This document shows positions 59,505-64,000 of a stretch of DNA of 64,000 bases, one piece after another. The notes under the pieces are model-generated. The model made no database searches and was not told the origin of the DNA. It saw only the letters and a list, made by a program, of their open reading frames with translations. The stretch comes from Modestobacter sp. DSM 44400 (GTDB taxonomy: Bacteria; Actinomycetota; Actinomycetes; Mycobacteriales; Geodermatophilaceae): the NCBI RefSeq assembly GCF_900107175.1, contig NZ_FNOZ01000015.1, positions 27,716 to 91,715 of the forward strand, read 5' to 3'. The stretch's first letter is position 1, and each line of letters begins with the position of its first letter. Both the position numbers and the translations under genes were made by a program.

Positions 59505-60349
59505 TCAGCGCCGCCAGAAGTCGTACCGGTCGCGCCTGGCCGGAAGCCGGCGGCCTCCACGATGGCGATCGCGAGGCCGAAGCGCTGGGCGACCGAGTGC
59601 GGCACGTGCGCGTCGCTGCCGAAGCTGACCGCCGTCCCGCCCTCCTCGCGGAACCAGCGCACCAGGTCCACCGACCACAGCGGGCTGGTGGTGTTGACCT
59701 CCAGCGCGCGCCCGTCGGCGGCCAGGGCGCGGAAGACGGCGCGGTACTCCTCCTCGAAGTGCTGCTCCGGGTACCGGTCGCGACCGCCGGGCCAGGTACG
59801 CCGCGGGAAGTCGCAGTGCGCCAGCACGTGGAAGACGTCGCTGGTCTCGACCATGGTGACCATCTCGCCCAGGTAGCGCCGCATCGTCTGCTCGGCGGTG
59901 CCCGCGGTGAGCAGCCGGCTCACCCCGATCAGTTGGCCGTCCAGCGTCAGTGAGTGCAGCGAGCCGAGCACCCGGTCGACGGGGGAGGCCTTGAGGTGCG
60001 CGGCGATGCTGCCGGCGAACAGGTGCGGCTCGCCGGCCTCGACCCCGGACCAGACCCGCAGCTGGGGAAAGCGGTCCCGGCACTCCCAGATCGTCTCGGC
60101 GTAGACGTCGCTGTCGATCGGGCGCTGGTTGGCCGGGTGCCGGTCGGTGACCCCGTCGGTGCTGGCCCGGTCGTCGGCCCCCCACACGGTGAAGTCCAGG
60201 TGCTCGGTGAAGGCGATGGCCGGCAGCCCGATTCGCACCGCCTCCGCACAGGCGCCGAGCATCGAGGCGCGGGGTCCGGTGTCCCAGGAGAACTCGCTGT
60301 GCACGTGGTTGTCCGGCGGAAGCCTTCTCGGCGGGACCTCGGGCGACAT
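59505..60349 (-). pseudogene. PHP-domain histidinol-phosphatase-like protein, frameshifted near the C-terminus
   Basis: From ATG 60349 the frame encodes DNHVHSEFSWD (HxH), FTEHLDF, GVEAGEPHLF, AHCDFPRR and SFGSDAHVPHSVAQRFG, which together give the metal-binding residues of PHP phosphatases. After IVEAAGF the family-like ending ARRDRYDFWRR* is found in a neighbouring frame, reached by one missing C near 59542. Without correction the frame runs on past 59505. Only the last ~13 residues are affected, so the enzyme might still work. Sequencing error is a clear alternative. Confidence 0.75.
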
Positions 60350-60430
60350 CGCCGCCCATCTTCCTCCCGTCGTCCACAGGGTGCGCTCACCGGTCCGGGC
60401 GCTGTCGGTGGCGACGCCTACGGTCGGGGC

Positions 60431-62686
60431 ATGAGTAGCCTGTTGACCCCGACGTCCGAGCCCCGGTTCGCCGCCGCCGACGAGGCGCTCGGTGTGCTGC
60501 GCGAGCTCACCGGGCGCTCCGACGCGGTCTTCCGGGAAGGTCAGGACGCCGCCGTCGCCGCGCTGGTCGAGCGGCAGCAGCGAGCCCTGGTCGTGCAGCG
60601 CACCGGCTGGGGCAAGTCCGCGGTCTACTTCGTCTCCACCGCCCTGCTCCGCCGCCGCGGCAAGGGGCCCACGCTCCTGGTGAGCCCGCTGCTCGCGCTG
60701 ATGCGCGACCAGGTCGCCGCCGCGGCCCGCGCCGGCATCAAGGCCGTGGAGATTTCCAGCGCCAACGCCACCGAGTGGGACAACGTCGCCGCGCGGCTGG
60801 CCGCCGACGACGTCGACGTGCTGCTGGTGTCCCCCGAGCGGTTGACCAACCCCCGGTTCCGCGATGAACAGCTGCCCGGCCTGGTCTCCCGTTGCGGCCT
60901 GCTCGTCGTCGACGAAGCGCACTGCGTCTCCGACTGGGGCCACGACTTCCGCCCCGACTACCGGCGTATCCGCGACCTGCTCGGCCAGCTCCCGGCCGGC
61001 ACCCCGGTCCTGGCCACCACGGCAACGGCCAACGAGCGGGTGGTGGCCGACGTCGCCGAGCAGCTGGGCGCCGGTGGCGTCGCGGTCACCACCGTGCGAG
61101 GTCCGCTCGCCCGCGACTCGCTGCGGCTGGGCGTGCTGCGGCTGGACACCGACCGGGCCCGGCTGGCCTGGCTCGCCTCGCACATCGGCGACCTGCCGGG
61201 CAGCGGCATCGTCTACACCCTCACCGTCGCTGCGGCCGAGGAGACGGCGGCGCTGCTTCGCGACGCCGGGCACCAGGTGCGTGCCTACACCGGCCGGCTG
61301 GACGACGCCGATCGCAAGGACGCCGAGGAGGCACTCCGGGAGAACAGGGTGAAGGCGCTGGTGGCCACCTCGGCCCTGGGCATGGGCTTCGACAAGCCGG
61401 ACCTGGGATTCGTCGTCCACCTGGGGGCGCCGTCCTCGCCGGTCAGCTACTACCAGCAGGTCGGTCGTGCCGGCCGCGCTGTGGAGCACGCCGACGTGCT
61501 GCTGCTCCCCGGCCCCGAGGACATCGCGATCTGGCAGTGGTTCGCCACCTCCTCCATGCCGCGGGAGGACCACGCCGCGGCGGTGCTGACCGCCATGGCC
61601 GACGGCAAGGCCTGGTCGGTGGCGCGGCTCGAGACCGTCGCCGACGTGCGCCGGTCCCGTCTCGAGCTGCTGCTCAAGGTGCTCGCCGTCGACGGGGCGG
61701 TGGAGCGCGTGCAGGGCGGCTGGCGGTCCACCGGCCGGCCGTGGGTATACGACGCCGACCGTTACGCCCGGGTGACGCAGACCCGGGAGGCCGAGCAGCG
61801 GGCGATGCTCGCCTACGCCAAGCCGGTCGACTCGGCGGAGTGCCGGATGGCCTTCCTGCAGACGGCGTTGGACGACCCGACGGCCGCCCCCTGCGGCCGG
61901 TGCGACGCCTGCGCCGGGCCCTGGTACTCCGCCGATGTCCCCGCCGGAGCGGCCGAGGCGGCGTCGGCCCGGCTCGACCGGCCCGGGGTGGAACTGGCCC
62001 CCCGAGCCCAGTGGCCCACCGGCGCCGACCGCCTCGGGGTCGAGGTGAAGGGGAAGATCGCCGCTGGCGAGCAGCTGGAGACCGGCCGGGCGGTGGCTCG
62101 GCTGACCGACCTCGGCTGGGGCCAGCGACTGCGCACCCTGCTCGGGGACGACGGCGTCGGCGGGGTGGCCCAGCTGACCGAGGGCGTCGAGGCCCCGAGC
62201 ATCGAGGAGGACCCGGACGCCGCATTCGACGTCGCGCACCGGGTGATCCGCCCCGGCCTGCCCTCCGACGCCCCGCCGGACGACGAGCTGCTGAAGGCCT
62301 GTGCCAGGGTGCTCGGCTCGTGGAACTGGGCGCAGCGCCCAGCGGCCGTGGTGGCGATGCCTTCCCGTCGCCGGCCCGCCTTGGTTTTTGGCGTGGCCCA
62401 AGGTCTGGCCCGGCTCGGGCGGCTGCCCTACCTCGGTGAGCTGAGCTACGCCCACGGAGGTCCCACCGGTTCCCCCGGCGGCAACAGCGCCTTCCGGCTG
62501 GCCGGCGTCTGGGGCCGGGTGGTCGTGTCCGAGGAGCTGCGGAAGCGACTGGCGTCCGTGGCCGGGCCGGTCCTGCTGGTCGACGACCTGGCCGACTCCC
62601 GCTGGACGGTGACCGTGGCCGGGCGCGAGCTGCGCCGGGCGGGTGCGTCCGCGGTGCTGCCGTTCGCGCTGGCGCTCACCGCCTGA
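60431..62686 (+). CDS. RecQ-family DNA helicase with C-terminal phosphoribosyltransferase-like domain
   Basis: A 751-residue protein. The helicase core (~25-390) has Walker A QRTGWGKSA, the DEAH box VVDEAHCVSDWGHDFRPDYRRI, TATAN and the motif VI region SYYQQVGRAGRA. A Zn-binding segment follows (CRMAFLQ ... CGRCDAC). The last ~130 residues resemble a type I phosphoribosyltransferase, including VLLVDDLADSRWTVTVAG (PRPP-loop-like) and VVAMPSRRRP. This RecQ-PRT design occurs in actinobacteria. It unwinds DNA during repair; the role of the PRT-like part is unknown. Confidence 0.88.
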   Translation: MSSLLTPTSEPRFAAADEALGVLRELTGRSDAVFREGQDAAVAALVERQQRALVVQRTGWGKSAVYFVSTALLRRRGKGPTLLVSPLLALMRDQVAAAARAGIKAVEISSANATEWDNVAARLAADDVDVLLVSPERLTNPRFRDEQLPGLVSRCGLLVVDEAHCVSDWGHDFRPDYRRIRDLLGQLPAGTPVLATTATANERVVADVAEQLGAGGVAVTTVRGPLARDSLRLGVLRLDTDRARLAWLASHIGDLPGSGIVYTLTVAAAEETAALLRDAGHQVRAYTGRLDDADRKDAEEALRENRVKALVATSALGMGFDKPDLGFVVHLGAPSSPVSYYQQVGRAGRAVEHADVLLLPGPEDIAIWQWFATSSMPREDHAAAVLTAMADGKAWSVARLETVADVRRSRLELLLKVLAVDGAVERVQGGWRSTGRPWVYDADRYARVTQTREAEQRAMLAYAKPVDSAECRMAFLQTALDDPTAAPCGRCDACAGPWYSADVPAGAAEAASARLDRPGVELAPRAQWPTGADRLGVEVKGKIAAGEQLETGRAVARLTDLGWGQRLRTLLGDDGVGGVAQLTEGVEAPSIEEDPDAAFDVAHRVIRPGLPSDAPPDDELLKACARVLGSWNWAQRPAAVVAMPSRRRPALVFGVAQGLARLGRLPYLGELSYAHGGPTGSPGGNSAFRLAGVWGRVVVSEELRKRLASVAGPVLLVDDLADSRWTVTVAGRELRRAGASAVLPFALALTA

Positions 62687-62813
62687 AAGAGGATCTCTCT
62701 GCGCCCCACTACTTGCAGGATCGCGGCGGGGCCCTGCAGGGAGGCCGATCAGGCTGCGGCGGTTGTCCACAGGTTTTCGAACAGCTGTGCGAAACCTGCG
62801 GTAGCGTGCCGGC

Positions 62814-63443
62814 ATGTCGCTCGCACACCAGCCGTCGATGTGGGACGTCGCCGACGAGCCGGTGCTCACGCCGCTCCGCGGCCGCGTCACCCGCCACCCG
62901 CTCACCCGGGGCGCCTGGGTCGACCACCTGCCCGGTTGGGTGGAGGGCTCCGACGCCGTGCTCGAGGTGCTGCTGGGCGACATCGGCTGGCGGGCCGAAC
63001 GGCGGCAGATGTACGACCGGGAGGTCGACGTGCCCCGGCTGCTCCGCTGGTACGGCGACGGCGAGACGCTGCCGCACCCCGCGCTCACCGACGCCCGCAG
63101 TGAGCTCAACATGCACTACGGACCGGAGCTCGGTGAGCCCTTCGTGACCGCGGGCATGTGCCTGTACCGCGACGGGCGGGACAGCGTCGCCTGGCACGGC
63201 GACCGCATCGGGCGCAGCCGAACCGAGGACACGATGGTCGCCATCGTCTCCTTCGGCTCACCGCGCGCGCTGATGCTGCGTCCCGTCGGCGGCGGGGAGA
63301 GCCTGCGATTCAGCCTCGGTCACGGCGACCTCGTCGTCATGGGCGGCTCGTGTCAGCGCACCTGGGAGCACTGCATTCCCAAGACGGCCAAACCGATCGG
63401 TCCCCGGGTCAGCGTCCAGTTCCGGCCGCGCGGGGTTGCCTGA
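62814..63443 (+). CDS. AlkB-like 2-oxoglutarate/Fe(II) dioxygenase
   Basis: A 209-residue protein of the AlkB/ALKBH family. The metal ligands are visible in VAWHGDRIG (H-x-D) and WEHCIPKTAKPIGPR (distal His), with the 2-oxoglutarate Arg in RVSVQFRPR. NMHYGPELGEPF precedes them, in the place of the usual N-x-Y substrate lid. It should remove alkyl groups from nucleic acid bases by oxidation. It follows RecQ on the same strand, both being nucleic-acid repair functions, with a 127-base gap. Confidence 0.88.
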   Translation: MSLAHQPSMWDVADEPVLTPLRGRVTRHPLTRGAWVDHLPGWVEGSDAVLEVLLGDIGWRAERRQMYDREVDVPRLLRWYGDGETLPHPALTDARSELNMHYGPELGEPFVTAGMCLYRDGRDSVAWHGDRIGRSRTEDTMVAIVSFGSPRALMLRPVGGGESLRFSLGHGDLVVMGGSCQRTWEHCIPKTAKPIGPRVSVQFRPRGVA

Positions 63444-63824
63444 CCGCCCGAATGCCCTGGTCGACAGCCGGTGTCCGGCATCGCACGGGGCACCCGCGCA
63501 CCCCCCTGCCGACTCCTCTTCGGGGCGTGTATGGTTCTCCTTGCACCGCGCGAGAACGGACCGGGTCGCCAGCCTGGTCAACCGCCGGTCGAACCCCTGC
63601 GGTCCGACTGCTGCGGAACGCGATGTACAGTGGAAATCAGCGCCACGGAGAACGGTCGAGCAGTCGGCCGAGGAACGTGCGCGTCCGCTCCTTGAGAACT
63701 CAACAGCGTGCCGAAAGTCAGTGCCAAGTAACAAATCCCTATCCGGGTCTTTTGGATTCGGTGGGTTCCTTTGGTTGATTGAACGAGAGTGCCAACTCTC
63801 GGTCTCAGCTGCGATCAAATCATC
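63444..63824 (+). promoter_or_regulatory. 16S rRNA upstream region: leader with processing/antitermination sequences
   Basis: No gene is seen in these ~380 bases. CTCCTTGAGAACTCAACAGC at about 63691-63710 is typical of actinobacterial rrn leaders and includes a boxA-like antitermination sequence. CGAGAGT-GCCA-ACTCTCG (63784-63801) is a short stem likely used in pre-rRNA folding or RNase III processing. TACAGT at 63626-63631 could be a -10 box, without a good -35; I cannot fix the promoter. Confidence 0.55.
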
Positions 63825-64000
63825 TACGGAGAGTTTGATCCTGGCTCAGGACGAACGCTGGCGGCGTGCTTAACACATGCAAGTCGAGCGAGGCCCACTC
63901 TTCGGGGTGGTGCCCTAGCGGCGAACGGGTGAGTAATACGTGGGCAACCTGCCCTCAGCTCTGGGATAACTCCAAGAAATTGGTGCTAATACCGGATGTG
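63825..64000 (+). rRNA. 16S ribosomal RNA, 5' part (continues beyond the window)
   Basis: The universal 16S start GAGTTTGATCCTGGCTCAG is at 63831-63849, followed by GACGAACGCTGGCGGCGTGC and the V1 region. The 5' end of mature 16S is placed near 63825 by analogy. The sequence is clearly actinobacterial. Confidence 0.97.

Noticed and set aside
59264..63112. A 1282-codon open frame on the minus strand
   Set aside because: Except for the PHP phosphatase part it is antisense to RecQ and AlkB-like genes, which have clear motifs. High GC makes such antisense frames common.
1..64000. CRISPR arrays, insertion sequences, phage genes or tRNA genes
   Set aside because: I saw no regularly spaced repeats, transposase motifs, phage structural genes or tRNA-like cloverleaf sequence. 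A tRNA search program would be needed to be sure about tRNAs.

Overview
The window is very GC-rich actinobacterial DNA with many GTG starts, 4-base start/stop overlaps and candidate leaderless promoters. The first ~176 bases of a 16S rRNA gene at the right edge, together with the protein sequences, suggest the Geodermatophilaceae (Blastococcus, Geodermatophilus or Modestobacter type). The family name is an inference from memory. Most of the window is accessory catabolism: several compact operons, each with a transporter and a regulator.

Layout. 1-8.7 kb: a membrane-protein tail, a GAF-EAL c-di-GMP phosphodiesterase, a membrane-anchored molybdopterin oxidoreductase, a MarR regulator divergent from an ABC exporter, and an ArsB/NhaD permease with a CBS protein. 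8.8-14.8 kb: a hydroxy/dicarboxylic acid cluster (beta-hydroxyacid dehydrogenase, class I fumarase/tartrate dehydratase or mesaconase, class III CoA-transferase, GntR, tartrate/D-malate dehydrogenase). 14.8-17.1 kb: a divergent MFS/LysR pair. 17.1-27.2 kb: a TRAP transporter, a GntR regulator, and an operon of MmgE/PrpD, acyl-CoA dehydrogenase, citramalyl-CoA-lyase-type CitE, CoA-transferase (frameshifted), MaoC hydratase and NUDIX. This gene content matches bacterial itaconate/C5-dicarboxylate catabolism. 27.2-36 kb: a diguanylate cyclase, an SDR, a DHA2 exporter, an ECF41 sigma factor with an NmrA-like partner, a DUF1801 protein and a secreted DUF6351 protein.

36.1-45.1 kb plus 56.5-58.6 kb hold the most interesting system. 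A uracil/xanthine-type NCS2 permease is in one overlapping operon with a three-subunit molybdenum hydroxylase and a CoxG protein. Divergent from it are FdrA and a DUF1116 protein. About 11 kb further on, carbamate kinase and barbiturase lie in one continuous open frame. The fdrA and carbamate-kinase starts share an 11-base element at the same distance from a -10 box and a leaderless GTG. I infer an oxidative pyrimidine pathway: uracil to barbiturate by the Mo-hydroxylase, then to ureidomalonate by barbiturase, then phosphorolysis by FdrA/DUF1116 to malonamate and carbamoyl phosphate, with ATP recovered by carbamate kinase. This would parallel the oxalurate/oxamate step of allantoin catabolism.

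45.1-50.5 kb: a frameshifted tRNA 2'-phosphotransferase, a PAS-GAF-PP2C phosphatase, an SDR/SCOT-type CoA-transferase operon, a Dabb protein and an ABC ATPase relic. 50.5-56.3 kb: a minus-strand operon (MFS, FAH-family, KDG kinase, HPS, PHI, atypical KDPG aldolase) with a divergent IclR. 58.6-64 kb: an APH-like kinase, a PHP phosphatase, RecQ with a phosphoribosyltransferase-like tail, an AlkB-like dioxygenase, then the rRNA leader and 16S start.

Three genes carry apparent single frameshifts in short C/G-rich runs (CoA-transferase, KptA, PHP) and three loci are clear relics (PAP2, Na+/H+ antiporter, siderophore ABC ATPase). Sequencing error cannot be excluded for the single frameshifts.
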